This document shows, one piece after another, positions 38,395 through 47,649 of a stretch of DNA of 64,000 nucleotides. The stretch comes from an uncultured Flavobacteriaceae bacterium (GTDB taxonomy: Bacteria; Bacteroidota; Bacteroidia; Flavobacteriales; Flavobacteriaceae). A model generated the notes under the pieces. That model saw only the letters and a list, made by a program, of their open reading frames with translations, was not told where the DNA came from and did no database searches. A program made the translations under genes and the position numbers. The stretch is from assembly GCA_937944485.1 (NCBI GenBank), contig CALDYU010000014.1, positions 96,902 through 160,901 on the forward strand, given 5' to 3'. Numbering within the stretch: position 1 is the first letter of the stretch; every line of letters begins with the position of its first letter.

Positions 38395-41300
38395 ATGGCT
38401 AAGACTTCTTTGCTTAGTCAATGGAAAACTAAAAATCAAGGAGAAAAAGGTGCTATTAGTATAGAAAAAGCACCTGAAGGAACTACTATACCCTTATCTC
38501 ACGGTCAACGCAGATTGTGGTTTCTACAACAATTATATCCCGATAGCCCGTTTTATAATTATTCGGAATGTTATGTTTTTAAGGGGACTTTGATTCAAAC
38601 AAACTTAATCAAAGCTTTAAATCAAGTATGCAATGATCATGGCATTTTGCGTTCAACATATCAAATAAATGATGGAGAGCCTTTTATACAAGTAGCTCTA
38701 GAGGCTCAAATTCAAATTGTACAGTATGATTTTAGCCATGAGAAAGTGGTCGATGCAGAGACGGCAGCCAAAAAAGTGATGACTGAAGATGCTCAGCGTC
38801 CGTTTGACCTTTCTGAACATCCTATAATAAGGGTGTCTCTTATAAAAATTCATGAGACGAAGCATTTGATGCTTTTGACCTTACACCATATATCTACCGA
38901 TAAATGGTCCATGGGTTTACTGCGTGATGAACTTGCAAAACACTACAAAGACTTATGTTTTAATAAAGCACTCATCCCGGCAAATTTTGAAATTCAATAT
39001 GCCGATTATACCTATTGGAAGCAAAATCAAAGCGTTGACCAAAAGCAGCTAACTTATTGGAAGCAGAAATTGTATGGAGAAATAAAGCCTATACATCTGC
39101 CCGTCGATTATAGAAAACCGGCAGTTCCTACTTTTCAAGGGGGCGCCAGTCCCACACATTATTTTTCTGAAGAATTTTCATCAGCCTTACTGGCATTAGC
39201 TAAAAAATTAGAAGTTACTCCTTATGTGTTATTTCTATCCGTATACTATGTGTTGCTATACAGATACAGTGGGCAAAATGACATACTTATAGGCTCACCT
39301 GTTGCGAGTCGTGATGAGAAGGCTATCGAAAAATTAATAGGTTTCTTTAATGATACCGTTGTATTGCGGGGCAATGTGCTGCCAGATATGCCATTTAAAA
39401 CGTTTGTTCAAGAAGTAAAACAACTAACTTTAGAAGCCTTTTCAAATAAAGATGTTCCTTTTGATACTTTGGTGAAAGAATTGAAACAAGAACGGTCACT
39501 TTCAATAAATCCGTTTTTTCAAGTGATGTTTCTGTACCACGCTGTACCTGAAACACCTTCCTTTGGTACTGATCTGGAATTAGAGCACAATTTCTTTGAT
39601 GCTGGAGTTTCTAAATTTGACTTAACGCTATATATCTCAGAAGAAAAAGGGATACTTTCATCCACATTTGAATATGCTAGTGATTTGTTCAAACCAGAGA
39701 GTATAGAAAGGTTTCAAGAACATTTTAGAAACATTTTGGATCACGTTGTTCAAAATCTAGAGTTAACGCTTGGAGAGATACCCTTACTATCGAAAGAAGA
39801 GAGGCAGCTATTGCAAGAGCATGAATCTGATCTCAAAAATCCTTTAGAACATTTTAATGGAATACACGATGCTATCGCTAAATCTATTGAAAAATGTCCT
39901 AGTCAGCCCGCAGTAAGTTTTATGAAAACTTCGGTGACTTATAGGGAACTTGATGAAAGAGCGACACATTTGGCCTCACATATTCTAAGCAAGACAAAAA
40001 AGAGAAACGAAATAGTTGGTCTTTGCGTAGAACGATCTTTAGATATGATTATTGGTATGTACGCCATTTTGAAAGCTGGTTGTGCCTATTTACCAATTGA
40101 TCCTAAATATCCTGCTCAACGTATTGATTTTATGTTACAAGATGCGGATGTTAAAACAATAGTAACCCAAGAAGCTTTATATGATTTGTTTGAGGCTTTT
40201 GATGCTAAGCTTATTGATGTTGCGGCTGAAGTCGATCAAGAGGTCATAGAATTTCCTAAAGTCGATAAAGACGACCTAGCCTATATGATCTATACCTCAG
40301 GTAGCACAGGTAAGCCGAAGGGAGTTCCTATTACGCACAACAATATTTTGAATGCTACTGGCGGACGATTAGATTTTTATGAAAGCAACCCAAAGGCTTT
40401 TTTACTTTTATCTTCCATTTCTTTTGATAGTTCAAAAGCTGGAATTTTCTGGACTTTATGTACAGGGGGTAATTTGGTAATTGCTGAAAATCGTATTGAA
40501 CAAGATATTAAACGTATAGGAGATCTTATTTATCAATATAAAATCACTCATACTTTAATGTTGCCTTCGGTATATAAGTTGATTTTAGAGTTTGGTGATG
40601 TATCTAGACTCGGTAGTTTAGATACCGTAATGGTGGCTGGAGAAGCCTGTTCGATCGGGGTTTGTCAAGCCCATTTCGGTATTTTTAAAGATGTGAAACT
40701 ATATAACGAATATGGGCCTACCGAAGCGACGGTATGGTGCATTGCCCACAAAGTAGAGAAATCTGATATAACTGAGACAGTTCCAATTGGTAGACCAGTA
40801 GCTAATGCTACTATTTATCTTTTAGATGAAAACAAAAATCAAGTTCCTTTTGGTGTGCCTGGAGAGATTTATGTGGGTGGACCAGGGTTGGCCTCAGGCT
40901 ATTTCAAGCGCCCTGAACTTTCATCAGTTGCTTTTGTAGAAAACCCTTTTGTAAACTCAGAATCAAATAGGTTATATAAAACAGGAGATTTAGCAAAATA
41001 TTCATCAGACGGCAATATTATTTTTTTAGGAAGGTTAGATCAACAGGTCAAAATAAGAGGCTACAGAATAGAGGTTAATGAAATCGAAAATAGCATTGCT
41101 AACCTCGATGGCGTTGAACAAGCTGTGGTTATTGTTGAATCTTTTGGGGCAAATGATTCTAAGCGCTTAATAGCATATATCACATCAAAAAGCGATTTGA
41201 ACATTGAACTATTAAAACTTGCTTTGAAAGAGCATTTACCTGAATATATGGTACCTACTTCAATATTTTTAGTGCCTAAGATACCTGTATTACCAAATGG

Positions 41301-42375
41301 CAAGGTCGATAAGGTATCCCTCAAAAAAAATATAATACCCAAATTTGGTTCTAATGAAAATAACGTAAAAGAACCCTTAACAAGACTTGAATCTGAATTG
41401 GTGCGACTATGGAAAGAGGTATTACAAATAGAAGAAGTAGAAGTAACCGATAATTTTTTTGATTTAGGGGGTGATTCAATTTTGAGTATTCAATTTATTG
41501 CAAAGGCAAGAAAAGAAGGTTTGGTACTTTCCCCAAATCAAATATTTGATTACCAAACTATTTCAGAATTGGCAAAGTTTCTAGAAGCTAAAGAAACGAA
41601 GAAAGAAGAATGGGATTACTTGGTTGCCCTAAGAAAAGAAGGTGCTAAGAAGCCGTTGTTTTGTATTCATGCTGGTGGCGGACACATTTTTTTCTACAAC
41701 GTTCTTACAAAGCATATTGATTCGAGCAGGCCCATTTATGCTTTACAGGCTTCAGGGGTATATGCGAATCAGAATATGCATGAAACTATTGAAGAAATGG
41801 CTGCTGATTATTTAAAGGCTATGCGTTCTGTTCAACCAAATGGTCCGTATAATATTGTTGTATATTGTTTTAGTGTAGCGGTAGGGCATCAAATAGCCTT
41901 TCAGTTGAGTAAGCAAGGTCAAATGGCAAATTTAATTGTTATGGATACTATGGCGGATCCATGGAATTTAAATACGCCCAAACGCTTGAAGATGCGTTTT
42001 AAAGGTTTTGTGAAACGTTCTCTACAAAATCCGGTTGAATCTATATCTTCAATGTTTAAAGACAGATGGGTGCATTATAGAGCGAGGTTTAATATAAGAA
42101 ATGCTGCACCTGAAGAGAAAGCTTTGCTAGAGATGAATGCTAATTTGGCCAAAATCTGCAAGGTTTATAATTGGACTAAAGTGCAAGCTAAAGTTTCTAT
42201 TGTACTCACAGAAAAGGCTGAAGCGTCAATTAATGCTGAAATAGTTGATTCCTGGAAAGAAATAATTGAAGGAGAAATTCAAATGGTAAAATCTAATGGA
42301 GTACACAGAGACCTTTTCTTAGAACCAGATATTAAAAATGTTTCTAAAAAAATAGATGCTTTTGCAATTGATTAA
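38395..42375 (+). CDS. NRPS2: C-A-T-TE module with a cysteine-type thioesterase
   Basis: 1326 residues from the ATG at 38395; an in-frame TTG eight codons earlier is possible. Condensation domain about 33-460 with HHISTDK at 164-170. Adenylation domain about 487-977: SGSTGKPKG (635-643), NEYGPTEAT, A7 YKTGDL, A8 QQVKIRGYRIEV, A10 PNGKVDK. Carrier domain with GGDSI (Ser1028). Thioesterase about 1082-1322 with LFCIHAGGG at its start. The expected GxSxG nucleophile elbow reads VVYCFSVA, so the nucleophile would be Cys1158. Asp1184 (VMDTMAD) and His1304 (NGVHRDLF) complete a likely triad. Hand-read specificity residues are D-S-A-M-M-A-E-V-W-K, which I cannot assign to an amino acid. It probably condenses the NRPS1-bound unit with a second residue and releases the product. 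Confidence 0.92.
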   Translation: MAKTSLLSQWKTKNQGEKGAISIEKAPEGTTIPLSHGQRRLWFLQQLYPDSPFYNYSECYVFKGTLIQTNLIKALNQVCNDHGILRSTYQINDGEPFIQVALEAQIQIVQYDFSHEKVVDAETAAKKVMTEDAQRPFDLSEHPIIRVSLIKIHETKHLMLLTLHHISTDKWSMGLLRDELAKHYKDLCFNKALIPANFEIQYADYTYWKQNQSVDQKQLTYWKQKLYGEIKPIHLPVDYRKPAVPTFQGGASPTHYFSEEFSSALLALAKKLEVTPYVLFLSVYYVLLYRYSGQNDILIGSPVASRDEKAIEKLIGFFNDTVVLRGNVLPDMPFKTFVQEVKQLTLEAFSNKDVPFDTLVKELKQERSLSINPFFQVMFLYHAVPETPSFGTDLELEHNFFDAGVSKFDLTLYISEEKGILSSTFEYASDLFKPESIERFQEHFRNILDHVVQNLELTLGEIPLLSKEERQLLQEHESDLKNPLEHFNGIHDAIAKSIEKCPSQPAVSFMKTSVTYRELDERATHLASHILSKTKKRNEIVGLCVERSLDMIIGMYAILKAGCAYLPIDPKYPAQRIDFMLQDADVKTIVTQEALYDLFEAFDAKLIDVAAEVDQEVIEFPKVDKDDLAYMIYTSGSTGKPKGVPITHNNILNATGGRLDFYESNPKAFLLLSSISFDSSKAGIFWTLCTGGNLVIAENRIEQDIKRIGDLIYQYKITHTLMLPSVYKLILEFGDVSRLGSLDTVMVAGEACSIGVCQAHFGIFKDVKLYNEYGPTEATVWCIAHKVEKSDITETVPIGRPVANATIYLLDENKNQVPFGVPGEIYVGGPGLASGYFKRPELSSVAFVENPFVNSESNRLYKTGDLAKYSSDGNIIFLGRLDQQVKIRGYRIEVNEIENSIANLDGVEQAVVIVESFGANDSKRLIAYITSKSDLNIELLKLALKEHLPEYMVPTSIFLVPKIPVLPNGKVDKVSLKKNIIPKFGSNENNVKEPLTRLESELVRLWKEVLQIEEVEVTDNFFDLGGDSILSIQFIAKARKEGLVLSPNQIFDYQTISELAKFLEAKETKKEEWDYLVALRKEGAKKPLFCIHAGGGHIFFYNVLTKHIDSSRPIYALQASGVYANQNMHETIEEMAADYLKAMRSVQPNGPYNIVVYCFSVAVGHQIAFQLSKQGQMANLIVMDTMADPWNLNTPKRLKMRFKGFVKRSLQNPVESISSMFKDRWVHYRARFNIRNAAPEEKALLEMNANLAKICKVYNWTKVQAKVSIVLTEKAEASINAEIVDSWKEIIEGEIQMVKSNGVHRDLFLEPDIKNVSKKIDAFAID

Positions 42376-42398
42376 AAGAGCTTTATGAATACTATAAA

Positions 42399-43721
42399 AT
42401 GCATATAGCTGTCGTAGCACCATCATTACTCGGAAGACTTCATGCTACTTTTGAACTTGTTTCTAGACTTGAAAATGAAGGGCATCAAGTCACATACTTA
42501 TGTGACGCCGCAACTGCAAAGTCAATTAATAGTCAAGGTTTTAACCATATAAAAATACCTGCAATTAATTTCAATTTTACAGACCCCGATCAAAAATTGA
42601 ATTCGTGGTGGCAAAAACTTAAATTTCACCTTAAGAATTTCGGGGAACACTATCGCAGGGGAAAATCTTTATTGGATCTTGAAGAGTATCAACGAATTAT
42701 TTCTAAACTAAAACCGGATAAAGTTCTGGTTGATGTTGAAATACACGATCTTATTTTTGCTTCATTAGCGGTAAAAATACCTGTTACCCTATATCATACA
42801 TGGTATTCCGACACAAGAAGTGTCTGTTTGCCGCCAATTCGAAGCTCAATTATACCTGGTAATGGTTTTAGTGGTAGTAAAGCAGGTATTATTCTGGCTT
42901 GGATTAAGATTAGCGCCATGACTTACGGAAGACTCTTAATAAATAGAGTCACTTTTAGCAATTACAGGAGAGAAGTAATAAGTCGATATGCTAAAGAAAT
43001 AGGTTTTGATAGGAAGGATATGCGATTGAGTACCTTACCACCTTTATTTAGTTTTAAAAAGATGCCTATTTTGACCTTCGCAATGACCGAGATGGAATTT
43101 CCTCATAAAGCTGCCACCAATTTAAGATATGTTGGTCCAATGGTATTTACTAAAAGAGTTGATACAAAGTGCAGCGATGTTGATAAGCAACGCTTATCTA
43201 AAATTTTTAAGGTAAAGGCTGAAGCCAATAAAAAGTTGATTTACTGTTCGGGTAGTAGTTATGTCAAAAACGATCCTTTATTTTTAAAGAAGGTGATACA
43301 AGCTGTCAAAGGGCAAAATGAATGGATAGCCATACTTGCTACGGGTGATCATATGAAAATAGCATCACTAGGAGAATTACCAGATAATGTATATGTTTTT
43401 AGTTGGGTGGAGCAGCTGAAAGTATTAGAAAAAGCAGATTGTTGTATCACTCATGCAGGCAAAAATAGTATGAACGAATGCATTCATTTTTCAGTGCCGA
43501 TGCTTGCATATTCGGGTAAGAATTTTGATCAAAACGGAAATGCCGCTAGAATTGCCTATCACGGTATAGGAATAAGAGGGGATAAAGACATTGAAGATTC
43601 AGCCACGATACGACAGAACATTAAAAAAGTACTTACAGATCCTTCATATGCTTCTAAAATGGCTACTAAGTATGAAGTTTACCAGACATATCGCCAACAA
43701 TTTTTAACTTCTCATTTGTAA
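42399..43721 (+). CDS. GT-B glycosyltransferase of the MGT/UGT (GT1-like) type
   Basis: 440 residues. The N-terminus (MHIAVVAPSLLGRLHATFEL) fits the acceptor half of natural-product glycosyltransferases. The C-terminal half has FSWVEQLKVLEKADCCITH, then AGKNSMNECIHFSVPML and YSGKNFDQNGNAARI. This matches the donor-binding region of the MGT/UGT family (usually H-x-G-x-N-S...E at this point). It lies 23 bases after NRPS2 and 12 bases before the PPTase gene, so it is part of the NRPS operon. Glycosylation of the peptide product is the natural inference. The sugar donor cannot be predicted, although the polysaccharide locus next door supplies unusual UDP-sugars. Confidence 0.85.
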   Translation: MHIAVVAPSLLGRLHATFELVSRLENEGHQVTYLCDAATAKSINSQGFNHIKIPAINFNFTDPDQKLNSWWQKLKFHLKNFGEHYRRGKSLLDLEEYQRIISKLKPDKVLVDVEIHDLIFASLAVKIPVTLYHTWYSDTRSVCLPPIRSSIIPGNGFSGSKAGIILAWIKISAMTYGRLLINRVTFSNYRREVISRYAKEIGFDRKDMRLSTLPPLFSFKKMPILTFAMTEMEFPHKAATNLRYVGPMVFTKRVDTKCSDVDKQRLSKIFKVKAEANKKLIYCSGSSYVKNDPLFLKKVIQAVKGQNEWIAILATGDHMKIASLGELPDNVYVFSWVEQLKVLEKADCCITHAGKNSMNECIHFSVPMLAYSGKNFDQNGNAARIAYHGIGIRGDKDIEDSATIRQNIKKVLTDPSYASKMATKYEVYQTYRQQFLTSHL

Positions 43722-43733
43722 TCTTTTGTGAAA

Positions 43734-44450
43734 ATGAAATTAAAGGGACTACAACTACGGAAGAAAACAATTCATGTTTGGTACTGTCATTTTAAAAATA
43801 ATAAGAATCAACTAAAACAATATGCTGCTTTGCTTTCGTCTGACGAAATTGATCGCAGTAGAAAATTTAAATTTGAGAAAGACCAAGAAACCTATGTCAT
43901 TACACGTGCTGTATTAAGAATACTGCTAGGGAAGTATTTAAAACAGGCGCCAGAAGAAATTAATTTTGATTATACGAAGTACAAAAAACCTTTTCTTACA
44001 CCTACAAACAATTTAAAGTTTAATGTTTCTCACTCCGGAAATATGGCTGCATTTGCTTTCTATTCAAATAGAGAAATAGGTGTAGATATTGAAAAGATAA
44101 AAGATGACTTTGACGTATTGGAATTAGCTCAAAATTTTTTCTCAAAAAAGGAAATCGAAGTATTAGAGAAACTTCCCAAATCCGAATTAGCTAGGGCCTT
44201 TTACAGATGTTGGACACGAAAAGAATCTTTTATTAAAGCAGAAGGAAGTGGGTTATCGTTTCCTTTAGATAAGTTCACAGTTTCTATTGAGAGTGATACC
44301 AGTGCTGAGATTGTAGAAACGAACTTCAGTAGTGAAGCATACAAACAATGGTCATTGTTTTCTTTTATTCCTCAAGAAAATTATTTAGCTGCAGTAGCGG
44401 TTAAAGACCAGGTTAATGCTATTTCGTATTTTGATTGTGATTCTCTTTAG
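43734..44450 (+). CDS. Sfp-type 4'-phosphopantetheinyl transferase
   Basis: 238 residues from the ATG at 43734; a GTG two codons upstream is also possible. Motifs are FNVSHSGNMAAFAF, the metal-binding GVDIEKIKDDFD, and the second signature RCWTRKESFIKAEGSGL. The enzyme transfers phosphopantetheine from coenzyme A to the serine of carrier domains. It is the last gene of the plus arm and would activate the carriers in NRPS1 (Ser1333), NRPS2 (Ser1028) and the free carrier protein (Ser35). The dedicated PPTase supports the view that 30,034-44,450 is one biosynthetic cluster. Confidence 0.93.
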   Translation: MKLKGLQLRKKTIHVWYCHFKNNKNQLKQYAALLSSDEIDRSRKFKFEKDQETYVITRAVLRILLGKYLKQAPEEINFDYTKYKKPFLTPTNNLKFNVSHSGNMAAFAFYSNREIGVDIEKIKDDFDVLELAQNFFSKKEIEVLEKLPKSELARAFYRCWTRKESFIKAEGSGLSFPLDKFTVSIESDTSAEIVETNFSSEAYKQWSLFSFIPQENYLAAVAVKDQVNAISYFDCDSL

Positions 44451-44572
44451 CTCGAACTTCGAATACGATTTCTTAAAGTTATCTTAAATTAAGTCTGCAT
44501 TCAAGTGGTGCAGTTCGTAAAATTGTTGCTTTTACCTATATTGTAGGTATCTAAATATCAAAAAACTAACAC

Positions 44573-46213
44573 ATGAAAAGAAGAGATTTTGTTCAAATGT
44601 CCAGTTTGGGGGCAGGTGCGTTGTTATTGCCCACAGCAATGATGGGTAACACAATAGCAACAGAGGCACTTTTAGCGCCAGGAATGGATGTTATGGTAAA
44701 AAAACGCATGGCAGATGTAGCTTTAAACACAGCCAAATCAATGGGAGCTACCTATGCTGATGCTAGAATAGGAAGGTACTTGAATCAGTACGTTTTCACT
44801 AGAGAAGATAAAGTTCAAAATGTAGTAAATACCGAATCATTTGGAATAGGAATTCGAGTTATTGCAAATGGTACTTGGGGATTTGCATCAACCAATAGTG
44901 TCACAGAAGATGGTATAAAAAAGGCCACGCAACAAGCTGTGGCAATTGCGAAGGCGAATTCGAAGTTTCAAAAAGAACCCGTTGTATTGGCTCCGGTTGC
45001 CGGACAAGGGGAGGTTTCTTGGAAAACGCCTATAAAGAAAGATTTTAAAGACGTACCCGTTTCTGAAAAAGTTGATTTACTATTAAGTGCTAATGCAGCG
45101 GCACTTGAAAAGGGAGCGAATTTTGTAAATTCTGCACTATTTATGGTGAATGAGCAAAAGTATTTTGCCTCTACAGACGGGTCTTACATTGATCAAGATG
45201 TACATCGTATATGGCCAACATTTGGAGTAACTGCTGTTGATCAAGCTGCAGGTAAGTTCAAAACCCGGCAAGCTATGAGTGCTCCAATGGGTATGGGTTA
45301 TGAATATTTAGACGGATTAGCTTCCGAAAAACTAGAAGGTGCTGCAGGGCTTAAATTATATCGTAACAGTTATGATATGGTTGAAGATGCTGCAGTGGCG
45401 GCCCAGCAGGCAAAAGAAATGCTGACGGCCAAATCGGTAGATCCTGGAAAATATGATTTGGTTTTAGAACCGAATCATTTAGGATTGACCATACATGAAT
45501 CTGTAGGGCATCCTACTGAACTTGATCGTGTTTTGGGTTACGAAGCGAATTATGCCGGAACAAGTTTTGCGACCATAGACAAGTGGCAATCTAAAAACTT
45601 TAAATACGGTAGTGATATTGTAAACATTGTTGCAGATAAAACACAGGTGGGCTCATTGGGTGCGGTTGGTTATGATGATGAAGGCGTGCCTTGTAAGCAA
45701 TGGGATATAATTCGAAATGGCGTCTTAGTAAATTATCAGGCGATTCGTGATCAGGTCAAGATGATTGATCAGAATGAATCACATGGCTGTTGTTATGCGC
45801 AAAGTTGGAATGATGTTCAGTTTCAAAGAATGCCAAATATTTCATTAGAGGCAGGTAAAGATCCATACTCAATAAGTCAAATGATTAAAGACGTTGAAAA
45901 AGGAATATATATTGCCGGTAGAGGATCGTATTCTATCGACCAGCAGCGCTATAACTTCCAGTTTGGCGGTACAGTATTTTATGAAATAAAGAATGGTGAG
46001 ATTGTAGGCATGTTAAATGACGTGGCCTACCAATCGAATACACAAGAATTCTGGAATGCTTGTGCTAAGATATGTGACAAGAGTGATTATCGTTTATTTG
46101 GATCATTCTTCGATGGAAAAGGACAGCCTTCGCAAATAAGCGCTGTTTCTCATGGTAGTTCTACAACAAGATTTAATGGAATCAATGTAATTAATACAGG
46201 TAGAACCGTTTAA
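44573..46213 (+). CDS. tldD: TldD-family metalloprotease with Tat-like signal
   Basis: 546 residues. The N-terminus is MKRRDFVQMSSLGAGALLLP, a twin-arginine-type signal followed by a hydrophobic stretch. TldD markers are the zinc motif HESVGH at 308-313, LGYEANYAGTSFAT, the segment VGYDDEGVPC and the C-terminal FGSFFDGKGQPSQ. TldD works with TldE/PmbA (encoded 27 bases downstream) as a zinc protease that cuts unfolded or small peptides, as known for microcin B17 and CcdA. Most described TldD proteins are cytoplasmic, so the Tat-like leader is noteworthy. The gene begins a plus-strand group separated from the PPTase by 122 bases. Confidence 0.92.
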   Translation: MKRRDFVQMSSLGAGALLLPTAMMGNTIATEALLAPGMDVMVKKRMADVALNTAKSMGATYADARIGRYLNQYVFTREDKVQNVVNTESFGIGIRVIANGTWGFASTNSVTEDGIKKATQQAVAIAKANSKFQKEPVVLAPVAGQGEVSWKTPIKKDFKDVPVSEKVDLLLSANAAALEKGANFVNSALFMVNEQKYFASTDGSYIDQDVHRIWPTFGVTAVDQAAGKFKTRQAMSAPMGMGYEYLDGLASEKLEGAAGLKLYRNSYDMVEDAAVAAQQAKEMLTAKSVDPGKYDLVLEPNHLGLTIHESVGHPTELDRVLGYEANYAGTSFATIDKWQSKNFKYGSDIVNIVADKTQVGSLGAVGYDDEGVPCKQWDIIRNGVLVNYQAIRDQVKMIDQNESHGCCYAQSWNDVQFQRMPNISLEAGKDPYSISQMIKDVEKGIYIAGRGSYSIDQQRYNFQFGGTVFYEIKNGEIVGMLNDVAYQSNTQEFWNACAKICDKSDYRLFGSFFDGKGQPSQISAVSHGSSTTRFNGINVINTGRTV

Positions 46214-46240
46214 TTCTAGTTTCACAAAAAGATAAAAATA

Positions 46241-47554
46241 ATGGCAATATATACAGAAGAACAAGCACGTAAAATTATGGAAAAAGCACTGAGCTTTTCC
46301 AAAGCTGATGCTTGCGAAATAAATTTAAATGGTAGCGAGAGTGGCAATATTAGATATGCCCGTAATTCGGTGTCAACCTCAGGTTATCGATCTAACCAAA
46401 CCTTAGTGGTTCAATCAAACTTTGGTAAGAGAGTGGGTACCGCTACCTGTGATGAATTTGATGATGCTTCTCTCGAAAGAGTAGTCGCAAGGGCAGAAGA
46501 GTTAGCTCAACTTTCGCCAGAAAACCCTGAGTTTATGGCTCCTTTAGGTCCTCAAGAATATGATAAATCAATAACTTTTGTGCAGGCAACTGCTGATATT
46601 ACACCAGAGTATCGCGCTGAGGTAGCTAATGCAAGTATTCAACCAGCAATTGAAAATGATGTAACAGCTGCAGGGTTTCTAAATGATTCTGCTGGTTTTT
46701 CGGCAATGCTAAATTCTAACGGCCTGTTTGCTTATAATAAATCTACTGGTGTTGATTTTACAGTAACGATGCGTACCAATGATGGTACAGGATCAGGTTG
46801 GGTAACGAGAGATTATAATGACATCACTAAATTTGATGCCGCTGCAGCCTCTAAAACGGCTATTGAAAAATCAGTACTATCACGAGAAGCCAAAGCAATT
46901 GAGCCAGGGAAATACACCGTAATTCTGGAGCCTTCTGCGGCTTTAGGACTGCTTAATGGACTTGGTTATGATATTGATGCGCGCCAGGCCGATGAAGGAC
47001 GTAGCTTTATGTCAAAAGAAGGAGGTACTAAATTGGGTGATAAAATTGTTGATGAACGAGTCAATATTTGGTCTGATCCGCTACACCCAGAAGTTCCAAC
47101 AGCAACATGGAATGGTGCAGGGCAACCTTTGAAGAAAACTTCGTGGTTAGAAAACGGAGTAGTTAAAAATTTGGCTTATAGCCGATATTGGGCAGAGAAA
47201 AAAGGGGTTGACCCCGTTCCTTACCCAAGCAATTTTATAATGACTGGTGGAGATGCTTCCTTAGATGATTTAATAAAAAGCACCAAGAAAGGAATACTCG
47301 TAACACGTTTATGGTATATTCGGTCAGTAGATCCGCAAACCCTATTATATACAGGCCTTACTCGTGATGGTACTTTTTATATTGAAAACGGAGCGATTAA
47401 ATATCCTGTAAAGAATTTTAGGTTTAATGAAAGTCCAGTAATTATGCTAAATAATTTAGAGACATTGGGCCAACAAGTAAGGGTAGATGGTAATTTGATT
47501 CCTTATATGAAAGTTAGAGACTTCACCTTTACGAGTCTTTCTGATGCTGTATAA
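46241..47554 (+). CDS. pmbA: TldE/PmbA-family partner of TldD
   Basis: 437 residues of the same superfamily as TldD but without the HExxxH zinc motif, as expected for TldE/PmbA. Visible markers include YARNSVSTSGYRSN near the N-terminus, GKYTVILEPSAALGLL in the middle and GILVTRLWYIRSVDPQT near the C-terminus. It should form the heterodimer with TldD in which TldD supplies the zinc site. No signal peptide is seen, in contrast to its partner. It lies 27 bases downstream of tldD and is followed by a strong terminator. Confidence 0.9.
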   Translation: MAIYTEEQARKIMEKALSFSKADACEINLNGSESGNIRYARNSVSTSGYRSNQTLVVQSNFGKRVGTATCDEFDDASLERVVARAEELAQLSPENPEFMAPLGPQEYDKSITFVQATADITPEYRAEVANASIQPAIENDVTAAGFLNDSAGFSAMLNSNGLFAYNKSTGVDFTVTMRTNDGTGSGWVTRDYNDITKFDAAAASKTAIEKSVLSREAKAIEPGKYTVILEPSAALGLLNGLGYDIDARQADEGRSFMSKEGGTKLGDKIVDERVNIWSDPLHPEVPTATWNGAGQPLKKTSWLENGVVKNLAYSRYWAEKKGVDPVPYPSNFIMTGGDASLDDLIKSTKKGILVTRLWYIRSVDPQTLLYTGLTRDGTFYIENGAIKYPVKNFRFNESPVIMLNNLETLGQQVRVDGNLIPYMKVRDFTFTSLSDAV

Positions 47555-47571
47555 TATATTTTGAGCCTTTC

Positions 47572-47612
47572 AAAAAATCTCCGATGTTTTGATAATATCG
47601 GAGATTCTTTTT
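47572..47612 (+). terminator. Terminator after the tldD-pmbA pair
   Basis: ATCTCCGAT (47577-47585) and ATCGGAGAT (47597-47605) form a perfect 9-bp stem with an 11-base loop, preceded by A-rich bases and followed by TCTTTTT. Confidence 0.88.
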
Positions 47613-47649
47613 AGAATAAACGCCAATTAGATAGTTCTTCTTAAACAAA

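Noticed and set aside
30034..44450. Catechol or hydroxamate siderophore cluster
   Set aside because: No isochorismate, salicylate, dihydroxybenzoate or hydroxylase genes are present.
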